DNA of 16,252 bases from an uncultured Flavobacteriales bacterium (lineage in GTDB: Bacteria > Bacteroidota > Bacteroidia > Flavobacteriales > BACL11): the NCBI GenBank assembly GCA_913052655.1, contig CAJXFN010000013.1, positions 1 to 16,252 of the forward strand. Direction: 5' to 3'. Shown here one piece after another: positions 1 through 8,482 of this stretch (its first letter is position 1; every line of letters begins with the position of its first letter). Made by a program: the position numbers and the translations under genes. The notes below the pieces were generated by a model. That model made no database searches and was not told where the DNA came from. It saw only the letters and a list, made by a program, of their open reading frames with translations.

Positions 1-1652
1 GGCAGTCTGCTATAACAAATACATTGTCTAGATCTATAAAAGACAATCATTTGGCTCAATCATTTTTGTTTTGTGGGCCAAGAGGAGTTGGAAAAACAAG
101 TTGTGCGCGTATTTTAGCTAAAACAATAAATTGTGGAAATATTTCTGATGATGTTAGTGCTTGTAACATCTGTGAATCCTGTAAATCTTTTAATGAAAAT
201 CATTCTTTTAATATACATGAATTAGATGCAGCTTCTAATAACTCTGTAGATGATATTAGGAATTTAGTAGATCAAGTTAGGTTTGCCCCCCAGATAGGAG
301 AATATAGTATTTATATTATTGATGAGGTTCATATGTTATCATCCTCAGCCTTTAATGCATTTTTAAAGACTTTGGAAGAACCCCCAAAACATGCAATATT
401 TATTTTAGCAACAACTGAAAAGCAAAAGATTATCCCAACAATACTTTCTCGTTGTCAAATTTTTGACTTCAAGAGCATTAGTATACAAGATATTATAACT
501 CATCTTGAATATGTTTCTATTAAAGAAGGAATTCAGTCAGAAAAAGATGCTTTAAATATTATAGCTCAGAAATCTGGAGGTTCTTTAAGAGATTCTTTAT
601 CTTTGTTTGATAGGTTAGTAGACTCCTCAGAATTAACCTTATCATATAAAAGTGTAATTGAAAATCTAAATATACTAGATCATGATTATTATTTGAAAAT
701 TACTCGTCAAATTATTTCTAATGATGTTTCTGGGGTTATGTTGACTATAAATGAGATACTGTCAAATGGATTTGATGCTCATCAGTTCATTATGGGATTA
801 GCATCTCATTTTAGAGATTTGTTAGTATGTAAAGATGTTGAAACAATTGTTTTATTGGATAAAGGAGAAGATTTGAAACAAAGATATTTAGAACAATCTA
901 ATGAATGTCAGGTGAATATCTTGATAAAATTTCTAAAGATGTGTAATAAATGTGATGTAGAGTATAGAACAAGTAAAAATAAGAGATTGTTAATTGAATT
1001 AACTCTCTTGAAAATGTCTACTATTGGTCAATTTAATTCTGAAAAAAAAAACAATAGTCCAATAAAGCCAACACCAAAAAATATTCAAAAAGAAATTATA
1101 AAGGAAAAAGGGCATGATGTTATTGGAGAAGATACACATCATAAAGGGGGAATTGTTAAAAATGATACAAAGGGAGAGACTGTTGTTAAAAGAAAAGTTA
1201 GACCTAGTTCCTTTTCATTAACAGATATAATGGAGGATAAAAAAGAAAAATTTGATACCCCTAACGTGTTAGAGAAAAAATCCAAATTCTTCACTGAAAA
1301 AGAGATGCAAAACATATGGAGAGATTATTCTGAAAAGATGCGTGAAGTTGGTAAAACAAATTTATATGTTACATTAAGCTCATTTACTCCAACTTTAGAA
1401 AACGAACAAATCATAAGATTAAAAATATCTAATGATACTCAACAGAAAATATTGGATGAAAATAAAAGTGAATTAATTAATTTCTTAAAAACACATCTGC
1501 AAAATGATTATATTGAGATTCATACAGAATTAATAGAAGAAATAAAAAATAAAATTCCTTATAGTTCTAAAGACAAGTTTAAAAAAATGACTGAAGAAAA
1601 TCCCTCCTTAAAAATATTGCAACAAAAATTAGGTCTTGACCCAGATTACTAA
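1..1652 (+). CDS. dnaX: DNA polymerase III subunit gamma/tau (5'-partial)
   Basis: This is the clamp-loader ATPase that, with delta and delta', loads the sliding clamp. The reading frame is open to the left edge, with its first whole codon at position 3, and reads QSAITNTLSRSIKDNHLAQS, the usual stretch just after the VVGQ motif. About 20 N-terminal residues are therefore outside the window, and the TTG at 24 is not the start. Counting from the codon at 3, I see Walker A GPRGVGKT (25-32), four zinc-module cysteines (44, 54, 57, 60), Walker B IIDEVH (Asp107-Glu108), an LATTE sensor segment, the SRC arginine finger (149-151) and GSLRD sensor 2 (193-197). The collar domain ends near residue 345. 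A charged linker and a C-terminal region ending LGLDPDY follow, the latter resembling other Bacteroidota DnaX proteins as I recall them. A ten-A run at the core/linker boundary is listed separately. The next gene begins 15 nt downstream. Confidence 0.97.
   Translation, partial: QSAITNTLSRSIKDNHLAQSFLFCGPRGVGKTSCARILAKTINCGNISDDVSACNICESCKSFNENHSFNIHELDAASNNSVDDIRNLVDQVRFAPQIGEYSIYIIDEVHMLSSSAFNAFLKTLEEPPKHAIFILATTEKQKIIPTILSRCQIFDFKSISIQDIITHLEYVSIKEGIQSEKDALNIIAQKSGGSLRDSLSLFDRLVDSSELTLSYKSVIENLNILDHDYYLKITRQIISNDVSGVMLTINEILSNGFDAHQFIMGLASHFRDLLVCKDVETIVLLDKGEDLKQRYLEQSNECQVNILIKFLKMCNKCDVEYRTSKNKRLLIELTLLKMSTIGQFNSEKKNNSPIKPTPKNIQKEIIKEKGHDVIGEDTHHKGGIVKNDTKGETVVKRKVRPSSFSLTDIMEDKKEKFDTPNVLEKKSKFFTEKEMQNIWRDYSEKMREVGKTNLYVTLSSFTPTLENEQIIRLKISNDTQQKILDENKSELINFLKTHLQNDYIEIHTELIEEIKNKIPYSSKDKFKKMTEENPSLKILQQKLGLDPDY
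1042..1065 (+). other. Candidate dnaX slippage/frameshift site (A10 plus stops in both other frames)
   Basis: Ten consecutive A's occupy 1042-1051, read in frame as gAA AAA AAA AAc. The run contains two heptamers of the X XXY YYZ type in the zero frame: A AAA AAA from 1043 and A AAA AAC from 1046. A -1 shift adds Lys-Gln and stops at TAG 1055-1057. A shift the other way stops at TAA 1063-1065. Either event would give a product ending right after the collar domain, about 351 residues counted from position 3, which corresponds to a gamma-like form. It is the longest A or T run I noticed in the window. I see no convincing downstream hairpin or upstream Shine-Dalgarno-like stimulator, so transcriptional slippage is more plausible than a stimulated ribosomal shift. 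The comparison with known dnaX recoding is family knowledge; use of this site is inference. Confidence 0.55.
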
Positions 1653-1667
1653 TAAAATTTACAAAAT

Positions 1668-4604
1668 ATGAAAACTAAACAACTTTTAACAACTGCTTTA
1701 ATATTATTATTCCTATCCTATATGGCAATAAATTTAAATTCAAATGAAAAAATGAAAATTGAAAATAATTACGAATATGTAGAAAACGACCCTTTAAATG
1801 CTAGAGTTTATACATTAGATAACGGATTAAAAGTATATTTAACTTCTTATGCTGATGCTCCTAGAATCCAAACTAATATAGCGGTAAGAGCTGGTAGTAA
1901 AAATGATCCTTCAGATGCGACTGGTTTAGCTCATTATCTAGAACATATGCTCTTTAAAGGAACAGATATTTATGGTACTTTAGATTTTGAAAAGGAAAAA
2001 CCATTATTAGATAAAATTGAGGAATTATATGAAGAATATAGATCTATAGATATGTCAGATGTCAAAAACAGAGATCGAGTATGGTCTCAAATAGATTCTA
2101 TCTCTGGAGAAGCTGCAAAATATGCTATCGCAAACGAGTACGATAAAATGGTTACCGCACTCGGGGCAAAAGGAACGAATGCTTACACTTCCAACGAAAA
2201 GACAGTTTATATAAACGACATTCCTTCTAACCAAATTGAAAAGTGGTTAAAATTAGAAGCGGAAAGATTTAGATACCCTGTGTTTAGATTATTTCATACA
2301 GAGTTAGAAACGGTTTATGAAGAAAAAAATAGAGGTTTGGATAATGATGGAAGAAAAATGTTTGAGGCACTATTAGATGGATTATTTCCAACACATCAAT
2401 ATGGTCAACAAACAACAATTGGTACAATTGAGCATTTGAAAAATCCTTCATTACTTGAAATTAGAAAATATTTTGATAAATATTATGTTCCAAATAATAT
2501 GGCGATCTGCCTATCAGGAGATTTTGATTATGATGAGACAATTAAATTAGTAGAAAAGTATTGGGGTGATTTTGAGCAAAAGGAGAATCCTGCTTTTGAT
2601 GTTATTAAAGAGGCTCCACTAACCGAAGTCGTTACTAAAGAGGTCTGGGGTCCAGAAGCTGAAAGATTATATTTAGGATTTCGTTTTGATGGAGCAAATA
2701 CAGAGCAATCACGAATGTTAACAATGATAGATATGGTTTTATCTAATTCTTCTGCGGGGTTAATTGATTTAAACTTAAATCAATCTCAGAAAGTAATAGG
2801 AGGTGGTTGTTTTCCAATGGTAATGAAAGATTACTCTATTCATGGCTTTTATGGTAGTCCAATACCAGGGCAATCATTAGAAGAGGTTAAGGATTTATTA
2901 CTTTCTCAAATAGAAGAAGTAAAGGCAGGAAATTTTCCAGATTGGTTAGTAAGTGCTATTATTTCTGATTTAAAATTAAGTCAGATTAAAAAGATGGAAA
3001 CGAATAGTGGAAGAGCTAATGAGTTTGTAGATGCTTTTATATTAGATATACCATGGGATGAACATCAAAACGAGATGTTGGAGTTAGAAAAAATAACAAA
3101 GCAAGATATTATTGATTTCGCAAATGCAAATTATTCGGATAATAATTATGTAGTTGTTTACAAGAGAAATGGTGAAGACAGATCTATTCCAAAAGTGGAA
3201 AAACCTGTAATTACTCCTGTTAGTGTAAATAGAGATGATCAAACAGATTTTTTGATTAATTTATCTGAAGAGAAAGTAAAGGATATAGAGCCTGTTTTTC
3301 TAAATTTTGAAGAGGATATTAAAATTTCTTCTGTTGGTGATGTAGAGTTATTGTATAAAGAAAATATAGAAAATGAAAGATTTAGATTAAATTATGTTAT
3401 TGATATTGGAACAAATCATGATAATAGACTAAAAATCGCTACTGATTACCTTAAATTTTTAGGTACTTATGAATTATCACCTGCTGAGGTTCAGCAAGAG
3501 TTTTACAAGTTAGGTTGTGAAGTTTCTTTTCAATCTGCAAATGATAAAACACAGCTTTCTTTAAGTGGTTTGCAGTCAAATTTTGAGGCTTCTTTACAAT
3601 TGTTTGAGGATATCTTAGCGAATGCTAAGGCAGATGAGGTGGCTCTTGAAAATTTAAAATTAGCAACAATTAAAGAAAGGAATGATGCTAAACTAAATAA
3701 ACAAACTATCTTATGGTCTGCAATGATGAATTATGCTAAACATGGTGAAAATTCCGCTTTTAGAAATAAAATTTCTCAAGAGGAGTTAAATAATGTTACG
3801 TCTTCTGATCTATTAGATTTGATTAAAAATTTAACTTCTTATAGACATAGAATTACATACTACGGTCCTCAGAAAATAAATGAAGTTTCTAATAGTTTAA
3901 ATATATATCATACAAGTAATATTTATCTGAAACAAATTCCAGATGGAGCAATCTATGAGGAATTACCTTTGGATATTCCTACAGTTTTTGTTGTAGATTA
4001 TGAAATGCAACAAGCTGAAATATTGTTGCTTGCAAAAGGAGGAGAATTAAATGTTTCAGATATTCCAAAAATAAAATTCCATAATTCTTATTTTGGTGGA
4101 GGAATGAGTTCTATTGTTTTTCAAGATATGAGAGAGTCGAAAGCTCTTGCTTATTCCGTATACAGTACTTACTCTGTACCTAAAGAACCAGGAAAAGCAC
4201 ATTATTCTTTTTCTTATGTAGGAACGCAGTCTGATAAATTGCAAGAAGCTTTATTAAGTATGACAGATTTGTTAGAAAATATGCCACAAGCTGATGAGAA
4301 TATGAATAATGCAAAGGAGGGTATTGAGCAAAAAATCAGAACTGAGAGATTGACAAGATCAAAAGTATTGTCAGAATATGAAAAAGCAAAAAAAATGGGA
4401 ATTAATTACGATATCAGAAAAGATATTTATAATGAGGTTCAATCTTTTGGTATGAATACACTTATTAATTTCCATAATAACTATGTTGCAGGAAAAAACA
4501 GAGTTGTAATGATACTTGGTGATAAAGATAGGTTAGATATGGAGGTCTTAAAAGAGTATGGAGAAATTAAGTTCCTTACTCTAGAAGATATTTTTGGATA
4601 TTAA
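1668..4604 (+). CDS. M16 family zinc metallopeptidase, two-domain, exported
   Basis: This is a pitrilysin/insulinase-family peptidase of 978 residues, carrying two M16 halves in one chain. The N-terminus (MKTKQLLTTALILLFLSYMA) is a signal peptide or membrane anchor with no lipobox cysteine, so the protein probably acts in the periplasm or at a membrane. The first half starts with VYTLDNGLKVYL and has the inverted zinc motif HYLEH (His89, Glu92, His93). An ELETVYEE segment supplies the likely third ligand Glu219 and the helper Glu212, seven residues apart as in pitrilysin. A charged helical insert lies between these sites at about 105-160. The second half (from about 555) has no HxxEH but keeps an RESKALAYSVYS segment typical of the non-catalytic M16 domain. 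The substrate cannot be told from sequence. ATG 1668 is the only sensible start, 15 nt after dnaX; no promoter fits in the gap, so co-transcription is likely. Confidence 0.93.
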   Translation: MKTKQLLTTALILLFLSYMAINLNSNEKMKIENNYEYVENDPLNARVYTLDNGLKVYLTSYADAPRIQTNIAVRAGSKNDPSDATGLAHYLEHMLFKGTDIYGTLDFEKEKPLLDKIEELYEEYRSIDMSDVKNRDRVWSQIDSISGEAAKYAIANEYDKMVTALGAKGTNAYTSNEKTVYINDIPSNQIEKWLKLEAERFRYPVFRLFHTELETVYEEKNRGLDNDGRKMFEALLDGLFPTHQYGQQTTIGTIEHLKNPSLLEIRKYFDKYYVPNNMAICLSGDFDYDETIKLVEKYWGDFEQKENPAFDVIKEAPLTEVVTKEVWGPEAERLYLGFRFDGANTEQSRMLTMIDMVLSNSSAGLIDLNLNQSQKVIGGGCFPMVMKDYSIHGFYGSPIPGQSLEEVKDLLLSQIEEVKAGNFPDWLVSAIISDLKLSQIKKMETNSGRANEFVDAFILDIPWDEHQNEMLELEKITKQDIIDFANANYSDNNYVVVYKRNGEDRSIPKVEKPVITPVSVNRDDQTDFLINLSEEKVKDIEPVFLNFEEDIKISSVGDVELLYKENIENERFRLNYVIDIGTNHDNRLKIATDYLKFLGTYELSPAEVQQEFYKLGCEVSFQSANDKTQLSLSGLQSNFEASLQLFEDILANAKADEVALENLKLATIKERNDAKLNKQTILWSAMMNYAKHGENSAFRNKISQEELNNVTSSDLLDLIKNLTSYRHRITYYGPQKINEVSNSLNIYHTSNIYLKQIPDGAIYEELPLDIPTVFVVDYEMQQAEILLLAKGGELNVSDIPKIKFHNSYFGGGMSSIVFQDMRESKALAYSVYSTYSVPKEPGKAHYSFSYVGTQSDKLQEALLSMTDLLENMPQADENMNNAKEGIEQKIRTERLTRSKVLSEYEKAKKMGINYDIRKDIYNEVQSFGMNTLINFHNNYVAGKNRVVMILGDKDRLDMEVLKEYGEIKFLTLEDIFGY

Positions 4605-4632
4605 TAAAATTATAAAAAGTAAAATAGAATTG

Positions 4633-6861
4633 ATGATTGATCATAAATCAAAAATAATTTATACAAAAACAGATGAAGCACCTATGCTTGCTACACATTC
4701 TTTTTTGCCAATTGTCACTGCTTTTGTAAAAAATGCGGGGATTGAGTTGGAAACTAAAGATATTTCTCTAGCTGCAAGGGTACTAGCTGTATTTCCAGAG
4801 TATTTAAATGAGGAAGATAGAGTTAATGACGCTTTGTCTGAATTAGGAGATTTAGTAAAAAAGCCACAGGCAAATATTATAAAACTACCAAATATTTCAG
4901 CTTCTGTCCCTCAGTTAAAAGCGACAATTACAGAGTTGCAATCAAAGGGATTGAATGTTCCAGATTATCCAGAATCGCCAAGTTCTGATGAAGAAAAGGA
5001 AATTCAAGCAAGATATAATAAAGTGAAAGGTTCTGCTGTAAATCCAGTTTTAAGAGAAGGGAATTCAGACAGAAGAGCTCCTAAAGCGGTAAAAAATTAT
5101 GCGAAGATAAATCCTCACTCTATGGGAGAATGGAGTTCTCATTCCAGAACCCATGTTTCAACCATGAAGGAAGGAGATTTTTTCCATAATGAAAAATCTA
5201 TTTGTGTAGAGGATGCTACAAATGTAAAAATCGAGTTTATCTCAGAATTAGGTAAGAATTTTGAGTTAAAAGATTCATTTCCACTATTATCAAATGAAAT
5301 TATTGATGCATCTGTGATGAGTAAGAAATCTTTACTTTCTTTTTTAGAAAGAGAAATAGAAGATGCTAAAGATTCCGGAATTCTACTTTCATTACATATG
5401 AAGGCGACAATGATGAAGGTCTCAGATCCAATTATCTTTTCTTATGCCGTAAAAGTATTTTTTTCTGATTTGATTGAAAAACACTCTAAAACATTTGATG
5501 AACTTGGAGTAGATTTTAAGAATGGTTTTGGTGACTTAATAAGTAAAATTCAAAATCTACCAATTGATATCAAACGAGAGATTGAAAGAGATATTGAGAT
5601 TACATTTGAGAATAATGCAAATCTTGCAATGGTAGATTCTGACAAAGGAATAACAAATCTTCATATACCATCAGATGTAATTATTGATGCTTCAATGCCT
5701 GCTATGATTAGAAATTCAGGTCAGATGTGGAATAAGGATAATAAAACAGAAGATACAAAAGCAATCATACCTGACAGTTCTTATGCTAGTGTATACTCTG
5801 CTACTATTGATTTTTGTAAAAAGAACGGTGCATTTAATCCAACAACAATGGGTACTGTACCTAATGTTGGTTTAATGGCACAAAAGGCAGAAGAATATGG
5901 ATCGCACGACAAGACTTTTGAAATTAAAGATAAAGGAACTGTTAGAGTGATAGATTCCTATGGAGAGATATTAATTGAGCATAATGTAGAAGAGGGGGAT
6001 ATTTGGAGAATGTGTCAAACAAAAGATGAACCAATTAAAGATTGGGTAAAGCTTGCTGTAAAAAGAGCTAAAGCTACTAATTGGCCAGCTGTTTTTTGGC
6101 TAAATGAAAATAGAGCTCACGATGCAGAAATAATTAAAAAGGTAAATAATTACTTGAAAGATAATGATACTGAAGACTTAGATTTAAGAATTTTGTCTCC
6201 ATATGACGCTACGATTTTTACATTAAATAGAGTTAAAGAAGGTAAAAATACTATTTCTGTCACTGGTAATGTTCTTAGAGATTATCTTACAGATTTATTT
6301 CCTATTTTAGAATTGGGTACTTCTGCCAAAATGCTTTCTATTGTTCCTTTAATGAATGGAGGAGGTTTGTTCGAAACTGGCGCGGGTGGATCGGCTCCAA
6401 AACATGTTCAACAATTAGTATCAGAAGGTCATTTAAGATGGGATTCACTTGGAGAATTCTTAGCTTTAATTGAATCGTTAAGATATCTATCAGAGGCAAA
6501 TGGAAATAATAAAGCAAGAGTAATGTCAGATGCTTTAGAGAACGCGACAGAAAAATTACTTTCAACAGGGAAATCACCTAAAAGAAAAGTAGGAGAGTTA
6601 GATAACAGAGGATCACATTATTATTTAGCGAAATATTGGGCGGAGGAGTTGTCTTCTCAGACTGAAGATATTGATTTAAAAGAAATATTTTTATTAGTAT
6701 CTGAGAAATTAAATTCTTCTGAGCACACAATAGTTGAGGAGCTTAATAATTCTCAAGGAAATAAAGAAGAGATTGATGGTTATTATTACCCAAACACAGA
6801 TTTAGTATATAGTGTTATGAGGCCAAGTAATTCATTAAATAAGATAATCAACGATTTATAG
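4633..6861 (+). CDS. icd: Monomeric NADP-dependent isocitrate dehydrogenase
   Basis: It catalyses oxidative decarboxylation of isocitrate to 2-oxoglutarate with NADP in the cytoplasmic TCA cycle. The 742-residue protein aligns almost end to end with the Azotobacter vinelandii monomeric enzyme as I recall it (741 residues), offset by two. Ligand positions described for that enzyme are all kept: Ser134, Asn137, Arg141 and Arg147 (GSAVNPVLREGNSDRR), Lys257 (HMKATMMKVSDP), Asp352 (PSDVIIDASMP), Tyr422, Arg549-Asp550 and Asp554 (VLRDYLTD). The NADP-contacting His591, Arg602 and Asp604 are also present. I chose ATG 4633 because the following residues (KIIYTKTDEAP) match the family N-terminus. An upstream TTG at 4594 would add 13 residues and overlap the peptidase gene. 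The 28-nt gap to the peptidase gene is A-rich and has no visible promoter. This monomeric type is unrelated in architecture to the more common dimeric Icd. Confidence 0.97.
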   Translation: MIDHKSKIIYTKTDEAPMLATHSFLPIVTAFVKNAGIELETKDISLAARVLAVFPEYLNEEDRVNDALSELGDLVKKPQANIIKLPNISASVPQLKATITELQSKGLNVPDYPESPSSDEEKEIQARYNKVKGSAVNPVLREGNSDRRAPKAVKNYAKINPHSMGEWSSHSRTHVSTMKEGDFFHNEKSICVEDATNVKIEFISELGKNFELKDSFPLLSNEIIDASVMSKKSLLSFLEREIEDAKDSGILLSLHMKATMMKVSDPIIFSYAVKVFFSDLIEKHSKTFDELGVDFKNGFGDLISKIQNLPIDIKREIERDIEITFENNANLAMVDSDKGITNLHIPSDVIIDASMPAMIRNSGQMWNKDNKTEDTKAIIPDSSYASVYSATIDFCKKNGAFNPTTMGTVPNVGLMAQKAEEYGSHDKTFEIKDKGTVRVIDSYGEILIEHNVEEGDIWRMCQTKDEPIKDWVKLAVKRAKATNWPAVFWLNENRAHDAEIIKKVNNYLKDNDTEDLDLRILSPYDATIFTLNRVKEGKNTISVTGNVLRDYLTDLFPILELGTSAKMLSIVPLMNGGGLFETGAGGSAPKHVQQLVSEGHLRWDSLGEFLALIESLRYLSEANGNNKARVMSDALENATEKLLSTGKSPKRKVGELDNRGSHYYLAKYWAEELSSQTEDIDLKEIFLLVSEKLNSSEHTIVEELNNSQGNKEEIDGYYYPNTDLVYSVMRPSNSLNKIINDL

Positions 6862-6885
6862 ATTTTTAGTTTAACTTATTAATGA
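6832..6885. terminator. Weak inverted repeat spanning the icd/cdaA convergent stops
   Basis: The arm TCATTAAATAAG (6832-6843) can pair with CTTATTAATGA (6875-6885), giving 11 A/T-rich base pairs with one bulged A and a 31-nt loop. It covers the last codons of both convergent genes and the 4 nt between their stop codons. No T-run follows on either strand, so it is not a canonical intrinsic terminator. It may be a bidirectional transcript end or chance pairing in AT-rich DNA. Confidence 0.22.
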
Positions 6886-7657
6886 CGTTTCGAAGCTGTA
6901 TTTCGCTTAAATCTACTCTAATTTTTCCATTATGAGCGGAAGAAATTTTTCCATTCTGTTCAGAAATAATAATTGTTAATGCATCTGAATATTCAGAAAC
7001 TCCAACCGCTGCTCTATGTCTCATTCCTAGTTCTCCAGGAAAGTCATCATCATTAGTTACGGGCAAGATACATCTAGCAGCTACAATTCTATTGTTTCTG
7101 ATTACAATAGCCCCATCATGTAAAGGAGAGTTTTTGTAAAAGATACTTTCTATTAAGGGGTAGCTAATTTTACTGTCAATTTGAACTGCATTTTCGCAAA
7201 TAAAACTTAAGTCATCTGTTTGTGTAATAACAATAATTGCACCTGTTTTTGTTTTTTGAAATTCTCTGCAAGCTTTTACAATTGCTTTAATGTTTAAATT
7301 TTCTTTATTTTCGGAATTGAAGAATTTTAATAAATGTTTGTTTTTAATCAATTTTCCTTTTCCTAACTGACTTAAATATTTCCTTATTTCTTGTTGAAAT
7401 AAAATTACAATAACAATAAAAGTAATACTTATAAATCCTCCAAGAATTTGTGTGATAAATTTCATTCTGAGAACATCAACAAGTTGATATAAAAAGTAAA
7501 TTGCAATAAGGCTGAAAAAAATATTAATAGCCGCAGTACCTCTAGCTAACTTATATAATCTGTAAACCAAATAAGTTACTAAACTCAAATCAATAATATC
7601 CATAATGGAAATGTCATATGATCCTATAGTAAATATTGATTCCCAAATGATATCCAT
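6866..7657 (-). CDS. cdaA: Membrane diadenylate cyclase CdaA
   Basis: This enzyme makes the second messenger c-di-AMP from two ATP. The 263-residue protein fits the CdaA/DacA family (TIGR00159): an N-terminal membrane part with about three hydrophobic helices (roughly 15-35, 41-60, 70-88), a linker with QQEIRKYLSQLGK, then a cytoplasmic DAC domain. The catalytic DGA motif is at 181-183 (SPLHDGAIVI) and the RHR motif at 213-215 (GMRHRAAVGVSE), both intact. It is the second gene of a minus-strand pair: its ATG lies 3 nt after the folP stop codon, so the two are almost certainly co-transcribed. There is no cdaR beside it, unlike the cdaA-cdaR-glmM arrangement of Firmicutes. Its stop lies 4 nt from that of icd. 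Targets of c-di-AMP cannot be inferred from this window. Confidence 0.95.
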   Translation of the reverse strand: MDIIWESIFTIGSYDISIMDIIDLSLVTYLVYRLYKLARGTAAINIFFSLIAIYFLYQLVDVLRMKFITQILGGFISITFIVIVILFQQEIRKYLSQLGKGKLIKNKHLLKFFNSENKENLNIKAIVKACREFQKTKTGAIIVITQTDDLSFICENAVQIDSKISYPLIESIFYKNSPLHDGAIVIRNNRIVAARCILPVTNDDDFPGELGMRHRAAVGVSEYSDALTIIISEQNGKISSAHNGKIRVDLSEIQLRNVINKLN

Positions 7658-7660
7658 AAT

Positions 7661-8482
7661 TTATTTGTTTTTTGCGAAATTAGTAATTTTTATGCACTCT
7701 ACAGCTTCTTTTACATCGTGAACTCTTAAAATATTAGCTCCTTTTATTAGAGAAAGAGTATTTGTTACAGTTGTTCCGTTTAAAGCTGATTGTGGCTTAC
7801 ATTCCAATAAATTATATATCATACTTTTTCTGCTAGTACCAATTAATATAGGAACTTTGAGAGATTTAAATTTATCTAAATTATTTAGAATCTCGTAATT
7901 ATGATTAAGTGTTTTACCAAAACCAAACCCAGGATCTATTATAAGATTCTTGATTTCAAGTTTTTTCAGGATTTTAATTTTGTTTTCAAAGTAAGATAAT
8001 ATATCCTCTACAACATTGTGATATACAGGGTTTTTTTGCATATTTTTTGGAGAATTTTGCATGTGCATTATGATATAGGGCACATTGTATTTTGCAATGA
8101 CAGAAAACATTTTTTTGTCTAAATCTCCTGCAGAAATATCGTTAATAATATCTGCTCCATTGTTAATACTTTTCTCGGCAATTTCAGACCTATAAGTGTC
8201 GATTGAAATTAATACATCCTTAAACTCATCTCTAATTGCTTTTAAAACATCTTTTAATTTATTCCATTCTTTTTCTTTTGTAATTTCTTCACTTCCTGGC
8301 TTAGAGGATTGAGCTCCTAAATCAATTATACTCGCTCCCTCTTCAATCATAAGCCTAGCTTGTTCGATTGCTTTTTCTGTGGTGTTATATTTATTACCAT
8401 CGTAAAAAGAATTGTCGGTAAGATTTAAAATGCCCATTACCATTGTTGTTGATAAGTCTATTTTATTCTGTTTTTTCTTCAT
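7661..8482 (-). CDS. folP: Dihydropteroate synthase
   Basis: It condenses a pterin pyrophosphate with p-aminobenzoate to give dihydropteroate in folate synthesis, and is the target of sulfonamides. The 273-residue TIM-barrel protein shows the family landmarks in order: VMGILNLT near residue 15, DLGAQSSKPGS (pterin and phosphate region), SIDTYRSEIAEK, NDISAGD, MHMQNSP, DPGFGFGKTLNHNYEIL, and IGTSRKSMI near the C-terminus, then RVHDVKEAVE. Loop 1 reads LTDNSFYDGN where most family members have a TPDSF.DGG pattern, so the usual Pro-Asp pair is Asp-Asn here. All later motifs are normal, so I expect an active enzyme. It leads a two-gene operon with cdaA and is divergent from the DUF1599 gene across 53 nt. 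ATG 8482 is the natural start; the preceding bases are A-rich with no Shine-Dalgarno. Confidence 0.95.
   Translation of the reverse strand: MKKKQNKIDLSTTMVMGILNLTDNSFYDGNKYNTTEKAIEQARLMIEEGASIIDLGAQSSKPGSEEITKEKEWNKLKDVLKAIRDEFKDVLISIDTYRSEIAEKSINNGADIINDISAGDLDKKMFSVIAKYNVPYIIMHMQNSPKNMQKNPVYHNVVEDILSYFENKIKILKKLEIKNLIIDPGFGFGKTLNHNYEILNNLDKFKSLKVPILIGTSRKSMIYNLLECKPQSALNGTTVTNTLSLIKGANILRVHDVKEAVECIKITNFAKNK

Noticed and set aside
24..26. TTG as the start codon of dnaX
   Set aside because: The frame is open to the left edge and the upstream codons encode conserved DnaX residues (QSAITNTL); the true start lies outside the window.
4056..4244. Minus-strand open frame within the M16 peptidase gene
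   Set aside because: It lies wholly inside a well-supported gene, has no recognisable motif and looks like an antisense shadow.
4388..4395. Run of eight A's in the M16 peptidase gene as another slippage site
   Set aside because: It is shorter than the dnaX run and lies at no domain boundary; a shifted product would simply lose the C-terminus. Probably AT-rich background.
3331..4604. Second half of the M16 protein as a separate inactive peptidase gene
   Set aside because: The reading frame is continuous with the first half, and paired active/inactive M16 domains in one chain are normal for the family.
4594..4632. N-terminal extension of isocitrate dehydrogenase from a TTG inside the peptidase gene
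   Set aside because: ATG 4633 gives the family-typical N-terminus and length; the extra 13 residues match nothing and would overlap the upstream gene.
6338..6577. Minus-strand open frame within icd
   Set aside because: Antisense to the highly conserved NADP-binding region; the composition is a by-product of that coding sequence.
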